From M2408 sp046303515 (GTDB lineage: Bacteria > Bacteroidota > Bacteroidia > Flavobacteriales_D > Crocinitomicaceae), in contig JBKCGI010000088.1 of NCBI GenBank assembly GCA_046303515.1, positions 1-64,000 on the forward strand: a stretch of DNA of 64,000 nucleotides, in the 5' to 3' direction. A program made the position numbers and the translations under genes. This document shows, piece after piece, positions 10,073 through 20,546 of this stretch. A model generated the notes under the pieces. The model was not told the origin of the DNA. It saw only the letters and a list, made by a program, of their open reading frames with translations, and searched no databases. Each line of letters begins with the position of its first letter. Within the stretch, counting starts at the first letter, position 1.

Positions 10073-10415
10073 AATTAATTTGTTTTTGTTTGGTTTATTG
10101 ACGATTAAAGTTAATATTTGGTAGCCTTCGATTTAAAAATAATATGGCTACAGTTTAAAACCCCCCTAAAATAAAGTCAAAAGTTAAAAAATTGGGGTAA
10201 AAAGTTTGTTTTTTGAAAAATTAATTTAATTTTGGTTTTTTAAAAATTTTAAATGCAAAGATAACTTTTTACCACAAAAAATAACATTTCACCTTCAAAA
10301 CATAGTCTTACTTGCTGATTTTTCACTTAATACGTATTTTGTTTTTCTGATTATTTTTATTGTTATTAAGTTTACATAAAACTTTCAACAAATTTTATTT
10401 AAATCTGCTATAATT
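10073..10415. promoter_or_regulatory. Divergent intergenic region between two giant adhesin genes
   Basis: A 343-bp AT-rich region between the divergent starts at 10072 (minus) and 10416 (plus). A candidate -7 box for the plus gene is TAAGTTTA at 10367-10374. For the minus gene TAACTTTA reads on the minus strand at 10106-10113. Neither has a well-spaced TTG -33 element. A run of five C residues near 10160 is the only GC-rich patch. I see no ORF, tRNA or long repeat here. Confidence 0.4.
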
Positions 10416-13400
10416 ATGAAATTAAATTTTAAAAGATTTTTACCTTTTTTACTTTTTGTTTTGCCGTTTCATCTTTCTGCGGCTGATTGGTATGTCGACA
10501 ACAACAGTAATACTGGAGATGTTTACACAATTGGTTCGGCAAATGGAAACGATGGAGCTGGAGGAACAGCTATGGCGCCATTTGCAACTTTAGCGCATGC
10601 AATATCTGTTGCCGCAAATGGTGATAACATTTTTGTAGATGCAGGTACCTATGATGAGGACGCTATAACACTAAACAAGGAATTGAATATCCAAGGTGCG
10701 GGTTATAGTTTAACTATTTTCGACCATAATTTTGGAGGCACAGCTACGGATTGGTTTATGTATATTATTGCTGATAATGTTACACTAGCTAACATGCAAA
10801 TTATTGAGTATGACAATAATGGAACGCAACTTTCCGGTCATAGTGGTCAAGCAATTACAATTGAAGGTGCATTAAATGTATTGTTGGAAGATGTGATGCT
10901 TAATGGAAACGGCCAATCTGGAGGAAATCCTGCAGTGGTAGTAATGAGTAATTCAACTGTGACTTTACGAGGTGGTGGAAGTTTTTGTAATACATCTGGA
11001 ACTGCCTATACAGGTGGTGTTGAGGCCTTTGGGACTGGTATAAACTTGTTGATTGAGGATTATATTCTTGGAAATAATTATAAAGATGGTGGATTTGATG
11101 GCGGAGGCTTGAGGGTAGAAGGTAATGCTACCACAATTGTAACCGTTAATAATAGCAGAATATCTAATAATATAGCAGTTAATGGTGGTGGAATAGCTAT
11201 TTACAATGGAATAGTTAGCTTAAATAACTGTATAATTGAAGGTAATGAAATCGGTCAAGCTTCTGACCCAGTGATGGGTGGCGGAATATATGTTTCATGT
11301 GGTACCTTAAATTTAACAGACTGTATTATCAGAGATAATATTGAAAATGCTGCTGGAACATTGCGAGGAGGTGGAATTTCTGCCCGTTATAATGGAGCTA
11401 CTGGAGCTTTTTCGGGAAACAGAACAATTAATATAACTGCCAATACCTGTATTTTTAATAATAATTCTGGTGATAATGGAACAGATATTTATGCAGCTAA
11501 TGGATTTGGGAATGCTTGTAATTTAACACTAAATGATTGTATTTTTTCAAGTGGAGCAACTAATATAAGAAGTGATGCAACTTCTCCTGCTTCTAGTATA
11601 AATGTCACTTATGTTGGTGTTTTGCCTACTTCAGCAGGTTCCAATATAACACTTTCAGCTAGTGCTCTACCTATATTTGATTTGGCAACAGTAACTCCAC
11701 CAGATTATTCTGGAGCTTGTCCAAATATTATTTTATGTAGTACTCCTGCACCTACTGGTAATGCTGCGCAATCTTTTTGTATTGCAAATAATCCAACATT
11801 AGCAAGTATTGTTGTTGTTGGAACTGCAATTCAATGGTATGATGCTCCTGTTGGGGGAAATTTATTACCAAGTAATACCGTTATGGTTGCTGGTGTAACA
11901 TATTATGCAACACAAACAGCAGGTTTACCCCCTTGTGAGAGTTTATCAAGACTAGCTGTTACCATTAGTAATGAAACAAATGGTTTTGGAGCATTTGCAA
12001 CAGCAACACAAATAAATGCAAATGGAACAGATGTTATTTATAACACAACTGGTGGAGGCGCTGATTGCATCAATCCAGATTGTTCGGTATTATTAAATGG
12101 AACTAATTTTGGTTCATTTGATGCTAATTCAGGTGATCTTGTATTGACAGCTGCTGAATTAAAATCATTTAAAACACTTGGTTTTGTTTGCTCTGCTTCA
12201 ATGTCTTATAGAGTATATAAATCTGGGGATGCTCCAGGAGCCTTTAATAATATTAATTTACCATTAAACTGTGGTTGTAATGCAGGAACATTTGCAGATG
12301 GTTTTGGACCTTGTTCAGCAAATGATCAAAAATGGAATGATTTTGGACTTTCAGTTGATTTGACAAATGGAATTTGTGAAGGAAATTATGTTTTAGAAGT
12401 CTTCTATTCGATTGTTGGTTCAGATTGTTTTTCGGATGGAAGTGACTGTTCGGTAACAAAAACCATTGATAATGGTGGTTTATTTTTTGTTTCTAATTTT
12501 AGTATTAATGCTACTCCAGCACCAACTGGAAATGCTAATCAAGATTTTTGTACTATTAATAATCCAACTGTAGCTAATTTGGTTGCAACTGGGAGTACTA
12601 TACAATGGTATGATGCTGCGTCAGGAGGAAATTTATTAGCACCAGGTGATGCGCTTGTTGATGGAAATTATTTTGCAACACAAACACTAAACGGTTGTGA
12701 AGGCCCTGCGCTTGCGGTAGCTGTCACTGTTGGTAATCCTGCAGCACCTGTTAGTAATGGTGATATATTTGAATGCGAACAAAATCCAATTCAGACCTTA
12801 GACGCAAATGATGCATTAGCAAGTGTTGTTGGTGTTACTTGGTTTGATGCGGCTGTTGCAGGAAACGTAGTTGCATCTCCAACAATTAATTCAATTAGTT
12901 CTTCTACATTCTTTGCTGAATTTAATGATGGTTCTTGCCCAAGTGCAATTAGAACTGCTGTTACCTTGACGATTAATGATTCACCATCAGATGCTGTAAG
13001 TAATGGTGATCTTATCGAGTGTGAACAAAATCCTATTCAAACTTTAGATGCGAATGATGCATTGGTAAGTAATATTGGTGTTACTTGGTTTGACGCCGCA
13101 ACGGGAGGAAATACTGTTATTAATCCAACCATAAATACAATTTCATCACTTACTGTTTTTGCCGAGGTTTCAAACGGAACATGTGTAAGTATCAATAGAA
13201 CACCTGTAGTTTTAACAATTAATGATTCACCTGATTCACCTACAAGTAATGGTGATATTATTGAATGTGAGCAAAATCCTATTCAAACTTTAGACGCTAA
13301 TAATGCCTTGGTAAGTACAGTCGGAGTAACTTGGTTTAGCGCTGGTTCAGGAGGGGTTATTGTTCCTTCTCCAACCCTAAGTGCACTTGGTTCAGCGACT

Positions 13401-16175
13401 TATTTTGCAGAGCTTCAGGTTGGTGCTTGTGCCAGTTTAACCCGAACAGCTGTGACATTAACCATAAATGATTCACCTAATGCTCCAATTAGTAATGGTG
13501 ATTTAGCAGAATGTGAACAAAATCCAATTCAGACTTTAGATGCAAATACTGCATTGGTGAGTACAGTTGGTGTAATATGGTATGATGCAGCATCTGGAGG
13601 AAATGTAATTGTAACTCCTACATTAAATACGGTTTCATCTGTAACCTATCATGCTGAATTTTTTGATGGAACCTGTGCTAGTATCGATAGAACCCCTGTA
13701 GTTCTGACGATTAACGATTCTCCAAATCCACCAACAAGTAATGGCGATTTGTCAGAATGTCCGCAATCTCCTCTGCAAACACTTGATGCAAATGATGCAT
13801 TGGTAAGTACTCTTGGAGTTACATGGTATGACGCAGCATCTGGAGGAAATGTAGTTGCAACTCCAACTTTAAATTCAGAAAGCACAATTACCTATTTTGC
13901 CGAGTTTACCGATGGAACGTGCACAAGTTTAACACGATCTCAAGTTATTTTAACTATTGCGCCGATTTTACCTCCTCCTTTTAGTAATGGTGATATTATT
14001 GAATGTGAGCAAAATCCAATTCAAACATTGGATGCTAATAATGCATTAAATGGATCTTTAGGAGTAACTTGGTACGATGCTGCCTCTGGTGGAAATGTAG
14101 TTGCGAGTCCAACTTTAAATGTTTTTGGGACTGTAACTTATCACGCTGAATTTTCAGACGGAACATGTACAAGTGTTGTGCGTACTCCAGTTGTTTTGAC
14201 GCTTAATGATTCACCAAATGCACCTACAAATAACGGAGATATTACAGCATGTGAGCAAAATCCTATTCAAACATTGGATGCAAATAATGCACTATCTAGT
14301 TCAGTTGGAGTAACTTGGTTTGATGCAGCAACAGCAGGCAACACAGTACTTAACCCAACTTTAAATGCAATTGGAAATACAACCTATTTTGCTGAATTTA
14401 ATGATGGAACTTGTTCTAGCTTAACAAGAACGTCGGTAGTTTTGACTATAAACGATTCACCAAATCCACCAACGAGTAGTGGAGATATTGCAGAGTGTGA
14501 GCAAAATCCAATTCAAACTTTGGATGCAAATGATGCCTTGACAAGTTCGCTGGGAGTAACTTGGTTTGATGCTGCAAGTGCTGGCAACACAGTACTTAAC
14601 CCAACTTTAAATATCATTGGAAACACCACTTATTTTGCTGAATTTTCTGATGGAACTTGTTCAAGTTTAACTCGAACTGCTGTAGTCTTAAATATTAATG
14701 ATTCACCAGATGCTCCAATTAGTTCTGGAAATATAACTGAATGCGAGCAAAATCCGATTCAAACTTTGGATGCAAATGATGCCTTGACAAGTTCACTGGG
14801 AGTAACTTGGTTTGATGCTGCAAGTGCTGGAAACACAGTACTTAATCCGACTTTAAATATCATTGGAAACACCACTTATTTTGCTGAATTTTCTGATGGA
14901 ACTTGTTCAAGTTTAACTCGAACTGCCGTGGTCTTAACTATTAATGATTCACCAGATGCTCCAATTAGTTCTGGAAATATAACTGAATGTGAGCAAAACC
15001 CAATTCAAACATTGGATGCAAATGATGCGCTTGTTAGTTCAATTGGTATTACATGGTTTGATGCTGCGACTGCAGGAAATATTGATGCGACCCCAGTCTT
15101 AAATACAATTGGAACAGTAACTTATTTTGCAGAGTTTTCTGATGGAACTTGTTCAAGTTTAACAAGAACTCCTGTTATCTTAACAATAAATGATTCACCA
15201 AATCCACCAACAAGCACTGGGAATATTACTGAGTGTGAAGAAAACCCAATTCAAACTTTAAATGCAAATAATGCACTTTCAAATTCCAATGGAGTGACTT
15301 GGTTTGATGCTGCGACTGCAGGAAATAATGTTGCTAATCCAACTTTAAGCGCAGTAGGAAATACCACATATTTTGCTGAATTTTCGAATGGAACTTGTTC
15401 AAGTTTAACAAGAACTGCAGTTGTTTTAACAATTTCGGCCGCACCTCCAGCACCAACTGGACTTGCAAATCAAATATTTTGTGTTGAAAATGACCCTACT
15501 GTGTCTGATTTAGAAGCGACGGGTATTGGCATTCTATGGTACGATGCTGCAAGTAATGGAAATGTCATTTTGCCAAACATACCTCTTGTAAATGGTGGAA
15601 GTTATTTTGCTACGCAAACTGTTGGATTATGCGAAAGTATCGATCGACTAGCGGTTTTGGTTACCATAACAGATGTTGAATTAAATTTAATTGCATCAGA
15701 GAAACCTTTATGTGGTCAAAGTAATGGTTCACTTGAAGTTTTAGCTTCAAACGGATCAACACCTTATACTTACACTTGGACTGATGGTACTGTAAGCACT
15801 CAGTTAACTAATGTAAGTGCAGGAACTTATGCTGTTAATGTAGTAGATTTAAATGGTTGTGTTGCTGATTTGACAGTAACTTTAGATTGTATTATTCCAG
15901 ATATTCCTGAAATTATTACTCCTGGTAAAAATGGTAAAAATGAAACATGGGTAATTACATTAGGTTCAATTTATCCGAATATGACAGTGAGTATCTTTAA
16001 CCGTTGGGGAAATGAAGTCTATAAGGCTTCACCTTATTTGGATGATTGGGATGGAAAAGCTAATACAGGCGTAACTATTGGTGATGAATATCTGCCTAGT
16101 GGAACATATTTTTACATCATCGATTTGAAAAATGGAGACAAACCGTTGTCAGGTTATATTGAATTAGTAAGATAA
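10416..16175 (+). CDS. Giant beta-helix and 82-aa-repeat surface protein with type B T9SS sorting domain
   Basis: A 1919-aa exported protein. A signal peptide ends near residue 23. Residues about 24-430 form a right-handed parallel beta-helix with a GNGQSGGN-containing core. A C(S/T)TPAPTGNA module follows and recurs twice. Eleven tandem 82-aa Ig-like repeats (ECEQNPIQTLDAN...VTWFDAA...YFAEF.DGTC) occupy about residues 780-1681. The end is a SprB-like repeat and a gliding-motility C-terminal domain (PEIITPGKNGKNETW, IFNRWGNEVY). It heads an operon with PorP/SprF and OmpA-like genes, as sprB precedes sprF in F. johnsoniae. A role in adhesion or gliding is inferred. Confidence 0.9.
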   Translation: MKLNFKRFLPFLLFVLPFHLSAADWYVDNNSNTGDVYTIGSANGNDGAGGTAMAPFATLAHAISVAANGDNIFVDAGTYDEDAITLNKELNIQGAGYSLTIFDHNFGGTATDWFMYIIADNVTLANMQIIEYDNNGTQLSGHSGQAITIEGALNVLLEDVMLNGNGQSGGNPAVVVMSNSTVTLRGGGSFCNTSGTAYTGGVEAFGTGINLLIEDYILGNNYKDGGFDGGGLRVEGNATTIVTVNNSRISNNIAVNGGGIAIYNGIVSLNNCIIEGNEIGQASDPVMGGGIYVSCGTLNLTDCIIRDNIENAAGTLRGGGISARYNGATGAFSGNRTINITANTCIFNNNSGDNGTDIYAANGFGNACNLTLNDCIFSSGATNIRSDATSPASSINVTYVGVLPTSAGSNITLSASALPIFDLATVTPPDYSGACPNIILCSTPAPTGNAAQSFCIANNPTLASIVVVGTAIQWYDAPVGGNLLPSNTVMVAGVTYYATQTAGLPPCESLSRLAVTISNETNGFGAFATATQINANGTDVIYNTTGGGADCINPDCSVLLNGTNFGSFDANSGDLVLTAAELKSFKTLGFVCSASMSYRVYKSGDAPGAFNNINLPLNCGCNAGTFADGFGPCSANDQKWNDFGLSVDLTNGICEGNYVLEVFYSIVGSDCFSDGSDCSVTKTIDNGGLFFVSNFSINATPAPTGNANQDFCTINNPTVANLVATGSTIQWYDAASGGNLLAPGDALVDGNYFATQTLNGCEGPALAVAVTVGNPAAPVSNGDIFECEQNPIQTLDANDALASVVGVTWFDAAVAGNVVASPTINSISSSTFFAEFNDGSCPSAIRTAVTLTINDSPSDAVSNGDLIECEQNPIQTLDANDALVSNIGVTWFDAATGGNTVINPTINTISSLTVFAEVSNGTCVSINRTPVVLTINDSPDSPTSNGDIIECEQNPIQTLDANNALVSTVGVTWFSAGSGGVIVPSPTLSALGSATYFAELQVGACASLTRTAVTLTINDSPNAPISNGDLAECEQNPIQTLDANTALVSTVGVIWYDAASGGNVIVTPTLNTVSSVTYHAEFFDGTCASIDRTPVVLTINDSPNPPTSNGDLSECPQSPLQTLDANDALVSTLGVTWYDAASGGNVVATPTLNSESTITYFAEFTDGTCTSLTRSQVILTIAPILPPPFSNGDIIECEQNPIQTLDANNALNGSLGVTWYDAASGGNVVASPTLNVFGTVTYHAEFSDGTCTSVVRTPVVLTLNDSPNAPTNNGDITACEQNPIQTLDANNALSSSVGVTWFDAATAGNTVLNPTLNAIGNTTYFAEFNDGTCSSLTRTSVVLTINDSPNPPTSSGDIAECEQNPIQTLDANDALTSSLGVTWFDAASAGNTVLNPTLNIIGNTTYFAEFSDGTCSSLTRTAVVLNINDSPDAPISSGNITECEQNPIQTLDANDALTSSLGVTWFDAASAGNTVLNPTLNIIGNTTYFAEFSDGTCSSLTRTAVVLTINDSPDAPISSGNITECEQNPIQTLDANDALVSSIGITWFDAATAGNIDATPVLNTIGTVTYFAEFSDGTCSSLTRTPVILTINDSPNPPTSTGNITECEENPIQTLNANNALSNSNGVTWFDAATAGNNVANPTLSAVGNTTYFAEFSNGTCSSLTRTAVVLTISAAPPAPTGLANQIFCVENDPTVSDLEATGIGILWYDAASNGNVILPNIPLVNGGSYFATQTVGLCESIDRLAVLVTITDVELNLIASEKPLCGQSNGSLEVLASNGSTPYTYTWTDGTVSTQLTNVSAGTYAVNVVDLNGCVADLTVTLDCIIPDIPEIITPGKNGKNETWVITLGSIYPNMTVSIFNRWGNEVYKASPYLDDWDGKANTGVTIGDEYLPSGTYFYIIDLKNGDKPLSGYIELVR
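12753..15458 (+). repeat. Eleven tandem 246-bp coding repeats (82-aa units)
   Basis: Eleven in-register units of 82 codons lie end to end in the giant adhesin gene. Ten keep ECEQNPIQTLDAN or a one-residue variant; unit 5 has CPQSPLQTLDAN. Units 8 and 9 (about 14475-14966) are almost identical at the nucleotide level, which indicates a recent tandem duplication. Outer units are more diverged. Confidence 0.9.
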
Positions 16176-16196
16176 ATTGAATTAAAATATTAGATT

Positions 16197-17123
16197 ATGG
16201 AAAAGTTAATTTCAAAATACATCCTAGTTTGCTTAATAGGTTTATCAGCAAATTTTGGTTTTTCGCAGCAAGATGAGCAAACAAGTTTGTATATGTTTAA
16301 TCCATTGCATTATAATCCTGCCTACGCTGGTTCGAGAGGAAATTTGAATGCCATTGGTGTTTTTCGTTCACAATGGGTTGGAATAAAAGGTGCACCAATT
16401 TCTCAATTTGTTTCGGTGCATTCACCGCTTACAACGAAAAATATGGCCGCAGGGATTAATATTTGTAACGATAAAATAGGGGCTCGAAATAGAACAAGTT
16501 TTTATGGAAATTATGCTTATACGCTTCGATTTAAAAATAAAACAAAACTAAATCTTGGTGTTTCTGCTGGTGGAGATATGATGTCTGTAGATTTCAATAA
16601 GTTAGTTGCAAATGATCCAACTGAAACGGACTATTTGACTTCATTTACCCAAACCACCTTCAATGTAGGAACTGGAGTTTACTATTATGGAGAGCGTTTT
16701 TATGCTGGTTTAAGTTCACCTAGAATTTTGGAGACTAAATTGGAAAACAGTGGATTTATTTTAACTCCTAGTTATACAAAAAGACATTATTTTTTAGCGG
16801 CAGGATACGTTCAACCAATCAATACCATGTTGGATGTTAAATCTAGTTTTTTGGTGAAAATGACCCCAAATGCACCAATTACTTTTGACTTAAATGTGAA
16901 TGCTTTTTATGCTAAGAAATATTGGGCAGGATTAATGTATCGCTTTAATGAATCAATTGGAGTAAATCTAGCTTACCAATTGAAAGAGTCATTTATGATT
17001 GGTTATGCCTATGATTTCCCAATTAATGCCTTGAGTACGGTTAAGAATGGTGGTTCACATGAAATTATGATTAGCTATGATTTCAACAAGAATAAAGCTT
17101 TTGGTTCACCTCGTTATTTTTAA
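16197..17123 (+). CDS. PorP/SprF family type IX secretion outer-membrane protein
   Basis: A 308-aa outer-membrane beta-barrel of the PorP/SprF family. A signal peptide (about 1-23) is followed by the family start QQDEQTSLYMFNPLHYNPAYAGSRG, the hallmark of this group. In F. johnsoniae SprF is needed to export or anchor the type B substrate SprB. The gene begins 21 nt after the giant adhesin and ends 10 nt before the OmpA-like gene, so the three form one operon. It is most likely the dedicated partner of the adhesin, not the core PorP of the secretion machine; that choice is inferred from context. Confidence 0.9.
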   Translation: MEKLISKYILVCLIGLSANFGFSQQDEQTSLYMFNPLHYNPAYAGSRGNLNAIGVFRSQWVGIKGAPISQFVSVHSPLTTKNMAAGINICNDKIGARNRTSFYGNYAYTLRFKNKTKLNLGVSAGGDMMSVDFNKLVANDPTETDYLTSFTQTTFNVGTGVYYYGERFYAGLSSPRILETKLENSGFILTPSYTKRHYFLAAGYVQPINTMLDVKSSFLVKMTPNAPITFDLNVNAFYAKKYWAGLMYRFNESIGVNLAYQLKESFMIGYAYDFPINALSTVKNGGSHEIMISYDFNKNKAFGSPRYF

Positions 17124-17133
17124 AATTACAATT

Positions 17134-19329
17134 ATGAAATTATTGATATTAGCCTGTTTTAGTTTTACATTATCATTTTTAAGCTATTCTCAGCAAATTA
17201 ATCCGAAAAAGGTTAGAAAAGAGAAAAAAACAACAAGCACACAAAGTGGTGAAGAAAAGGTTGCGTTCGTAAAAAAAGCTGATGAATATTACAACTCTTA
17301 TCGCTATGCGGATGCAAAAACGATTTATAATGAATTAATTTTTGTTTATAAAATTGATGTAAATAAAAACACAGTAATATACAGAAAAGCTGCATATTCT
17401 GGAATAAAAAGTAACGATTATTGGTTTGCTGAAAAAGTAAATACAAAATTACAAACATCTGAAAATCTTACTTTTGATGATGCATACAATATTTTTATGC
17501 TCAATTTGTTTCTAGGTCAATACGATAAATTGGATGAGATTTTAAATTTGGATGTTGTTGTAAAAGCAACTGGTCCTAAAAAAGAAATATTAAACAATTA
17601 CAAAAAAGAGAGAAGTTGGGAAACGATGTTGAAAGATACTTTGGCTTCAACAATTAATTTTTCTAATTTTAATTCTGGTTCGGGTGATTTTTCTCCAGTT
17701 CTGCATCCAAATGGATTAGCATTTAGTTCAAGAAGAAATAATTATGGGCCTCCTTCTACTTTCGATAATGGGAGCTATATCGATCAATACATGTATTCTG
17801 AAAGTTCAAATGAAGTAAAACCTCTTAAAGGAATGCAAATGAAACAGCATGATGGAGCTTCATTTTATGATAAAGCAAATCAAGTTTGGTATTTTTCTAA
17901 AAACTTAAAAGCTGCTAAAAAAAATCAATTGACTACAACTGGAATTTACATTTTTGATGAAAAAACGGGTAAGGAAGTTGCATTTCCATTTAATGATCCA
18001 ACATATTTTGTTGCTCAACCGTATTTATCTGTTGATGGAAAAACCTTGTATTTCAGTTCTGACATGCCTGGTGGATTTGGTAGAGCTGATTTATGGAAAA
18101 GCACGAACGAAAATGGCACTTGGTCAAAACCTGTAAATTTAGGTTCAAGCATAAACACCATTGAGGATGAAATGTTTCCATACATGAATGAAAATAATTT
18201 TTATTTCGCAAGTAGTGGACATGTTGGTTTAGGTGGATTAGATGTTTTTGTATCGAAAATAGAGTCAAATAAATTTGAAAAACCTCAAAATTTAGGCTAC
18301 CCATTGAATTCTTTCGGAGATGATTTTGCCTTAGTTTTGAAAGAGGATGGTTCTAATGGTTATTATGCTAATAACAGAAAAGATTTTGCATTTATTGATA
18401 ACATTTATTCATTTACACTAAATAATCAGCAAATCAATTTCATGGCAACCGTGTTGGAAAACCTGAAAGAGAGAAATCCAATTAAACAGATGTTGGTTAT
18501 CGTAAAAGATGAAAACAATAAAGTTATTGATACTTTGATTACTGATGATAGGGGAGTTTTCAATTTTAAAGCAAAAAAAGACAAAAAATACACTTTTTTC
18601 TTGGGTAATGAAGATTATGAAAATCATGAAGAAATCTTTTCAACTGTTGATTTAAAAAATTCGGATACCGTAAAACGTGAAATCTTATTGAATCCAAAAA
18701 CAGTTTTAGTTCATACTACTGCCAAAGATGATAAATCTGGTGAAATTTTGCCGAATACCAAGATTCAAATTCAAAATAAAACGACAGGCGAGATTAAAGA
18801 AGTTGAAACTGATGACAAAGGTGTAATTAGTGTAAAACTGCCTCGTAATAATGATTATGCTTTGATGGCAAGTAAAAAAGGGTTTATTGATGAGTTGGAT
18901 TCTTTGAGTACAAAAACGAAAGCCAATGAAATGGACAAAGTTGTACTCTTAGAAAAAATTAAAGCTGGAACAACATTTAAAATTGAAAATGTTTTCTACG
19001 ATTTTGCCAAAGCAACTTTGCGACCTGAAAGTAAGGTAGAATTAGACAAATTAGCTGATTTCTTGCTAAAAAATGATAATATTAAGGTAGAACTTAGCTC
19101 TCATACTGATAGTAGAGGAAGTGATGCTGCAAATCAAAAATTGTCCCAAGCTAGAGCGCAAAGTTGTGTAGATTACTTATTGACTAAAGGTATTAAAACA
19201 CAGAACATTGTGGCGAAAGGTTATGGTGAAACAAAGTTGGTAAATCGTTGTAAAAATAATGTAAAATGTTCTGAAGAGGAGCATCAAGCTAATAGAAGAA
19301 CTGAGATTAAAATACTGAGTGTCAAATAA
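17134..19329 (+). CDS. OmpA-family protein with TPR, PD40 and carboxypeptidase-regulatory-like domains
   Basis: A 731-aa envelope protein. The start is the ATG at 17134 followed by a signal peptide (MKLLILACFSFTLSFLSYSQ); a longer frame begins inside the preceding gene but lacks a sensible leader. TPR-like helices come first, then PD40/WD-like blades (PYLSVDGKTLYFSSDMPGG), two regulatory-like beta sandwiches, and a C-terminal OmpA peptidoglycan-binding domain (FDFAKA-type start here FYDFAKATLRPES, then HTDSRGSDAANQKLSQARA). This architecture is typical of the third gene in adhesin-PorP/SprF-OmpA operons and is like PorE. It probably ties the outer-membrane PorP/SprF complex to murein. Confidence 0.9.
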   Translation: MKLLILACFSFTLSFLSYSQQINPKKVRKEKKTTSTQSGEEKVAFVKKADEYYNSYRYADAKTIYNELIFVYKIDVNKNTVIYRKAAYSGIKSNDYWFAEKVNTKLQTSENLTFDDAYNIFMLNLFLGQYDKLDEILNLDVVVKATGPKKEILNNYKKERSWETMLKDTLASTINFSNFNSGSGDFSPVLHPNGLAFSSRRNNYGPPSTFDNGSYIDQYMYSESSNEVKPLKGMQMKQHDGASFYDKANQVWYFSKNLKAAKKNQLTTTGIYIFDEKTGKEVAFPFNDPTYFVAQPYLSVDGKTLYFSSDMPGGFGRADLWKSTNENGTWSKPVNLGSSINTIEDEMFPYMNENNFYFASSGHVGLGGLDVFVSKIESNKFEKPQNLGYPLNSFGDDFALVLKEDGSNGYYANNRKDFAFIDNIYSFTLNNQQINFMATVLENLKERNPIKQMLVIVKDENNKVIDTLITDDRGVFNFKAKKDKKYTFFLGNEDYENHEEIFSTVDLKNSDTVKREILLNPKTVLVHTTAKDDKSGEILPNTKIQIQNKTTGEIKEVETDDKGVISVKLPRNNDYALMASKKGFIDELDSLSTKTKANEMDKVVLLEKIKAGTTFKIENVFYDFAKATLRPESKVELDKLADFLLKNDNIKVELSSHTDSRGSDAANQKLSQARAQSCVDYLLTKGIKTQNIVAKGYGETKLVNRCKNNVKCSEEEHQANRRTEIKILSVK

Positions 19330-19352
19330 TTGATTGACACTCAGTATTTTTT
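19311..19352 (+). terminator. Terminator closing the adhesin-PorP-OmpA operon
   Basis: A perfect 15-bp stem (AATACTGAGTGTCAA at 19311-19325, complement at 19334-19348) has an 8-nt loop and continues into TTTTTT. The left arm lies in the last codons of the OmpA-like gene, so stop codon and terminator overlap. Confidence 0.9.
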
Positions 19353-19418
19353 ACATTTAATTTTTAGTTTAAATTCATGTTATTTAGCAAAATTTGTGTT
19401 AATTTGCGCTAACAAAAC

Positions 19419-20546
19419 ATGAAACTAATAAAACTAAAAATATCACTTTTTGCTTTTTGCTTTGTGTTCTCATGTGGAATTTATTCTCAGAAGAATATTC
19501 TTGAGCTGAGGAAATTAGATTCACTTGCATTTTCATATTATGAAAAAAATCAAACTCAAAAGGCTGAGCAAACAGCCTATGAGATAATTGAAAAGTATAA
19601 TAAAGTTAAGCAGCCAAGTCTTTTTGTTGTTAATGCCTATACTTTATTGGGAATAATTAATAAAAATCGTGGATACTACATTACTTCACTAGAGAATAAT
19701 ATTCATGCCCTTAATATTTCTGAAAAAAACAAAGATTCTGGTAGGGTTTCAGCTTGTTTGAATAATATTGGTGTAATTTATCAATTGCAAAGCAATTATA
19801 GACAGGCAATTAAGTACTTTTCAAGAAGTTTAGAAATAGAAGATAAAAAAAAGAACCCTCTTCAAAAATCCATTCGTTATTATAATATCGGTGATTGTTA
19901 CAAAGAACTTGACAGTTTTGACATGGCCCTTTCTTACTTTAATAATTCATTAATCATAGAGCAAAAGTATAATAACAATGAAGGAATTGTTTATGCTTAT
20001 TTGGGGATTGCGGAAGTTTATTTGGGATTGAAAAATCAATTTCAGGCAAAAATGATTTTGGATAAAATCCAAGGAAAATTAAAACAAGATCAAATTGAAG
20101 AACGGATTATCTATTTTAAATTATTGGGAAATTATTTTTTGCAGGTAAAAAATGCAAATCAATCTCTTATTTACCTTAAACAAGCAGAAGAAATATCTGA
20201 AAAAAATAAAATTTCAAGTCATATTTTAGAAATTTATTTACTCAAAATCGAAGCCTTTGAACAGCAAGGTAATATTTTGGAGGCGAATCAAGAGTATAAG
20301 AAGTATATTCAATTCAATAATGAACTTACAAATAGCGAAATTAAAAACAAGATTGAAGATTTAACTTATCAGAATGAGTTAACAAAAAAGGAACTTGAAA
20401 TTAAATTAGTAAAAGAAGATAGAAAATTGGAGCAAGATTTGCGTATTTATGGTCAAAAGATAACCTGGTTTGTAATTGCTGTTCTAGTAATCTCCGTTGT
20501 TTTAATATTATTTGGAATTCAAAAACTAACAGATACAAAAGGATGA
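19419..20546 (+). CDS. Exported TPR protein with C-terminal membrane anchor
   Basis: A 375-aa protein with an N-terminal signal peptide (about 1-23), six or so TPR repeats (for example ACLNNIGVIYQLQSNYRQAIKYFSRSLEIE and YNIGDCYKELDSFDMALSYFNNSLIIE), a charged coiled-coil segment, and one transmembrane helix (about 348-368). This is the sensor half of many Bacteroidota TPR histidine kinases, but the kinase domain is missing. It overlaps the downstream LytTR gene by 4 nt (ATGA), so the two are translationally coupled and probably work together across the inner membrane. Signal unknown. Confidence 0.8.
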   Translation: MKLIKLKISLFAFCFVFSCGIYSQKNILELRKLDSLAFSYYEKNQTQKAEQTAYEIIEKYNKVKQPSLFVVNAYTLLGIINKNRGYYITSLENNIHALNISEKNKDSGRVSACLNNIGVIYQLQSNYRQAIKYFSRSLEIEDKKKNPLQKSIRYYNIGDCYKELDSFDMALSYFNNSLIIEQKYNNNEGIVYAYLGIAEVYLGLKNQFQAKMILDKIQGKLKQDQIEERIIYFKLLGNYFLQVKNANQSLIYLKQAEEISEKNKISSHILEIYLLKIEAFEQQGNILEANQEYKKYIQFNNELTNSEIKNKIEDLTYQNELTKKELEIKLVKEDRKLEQDLRIYGQKITWFVIAVLVISVVLILFGIQKLTDTKG

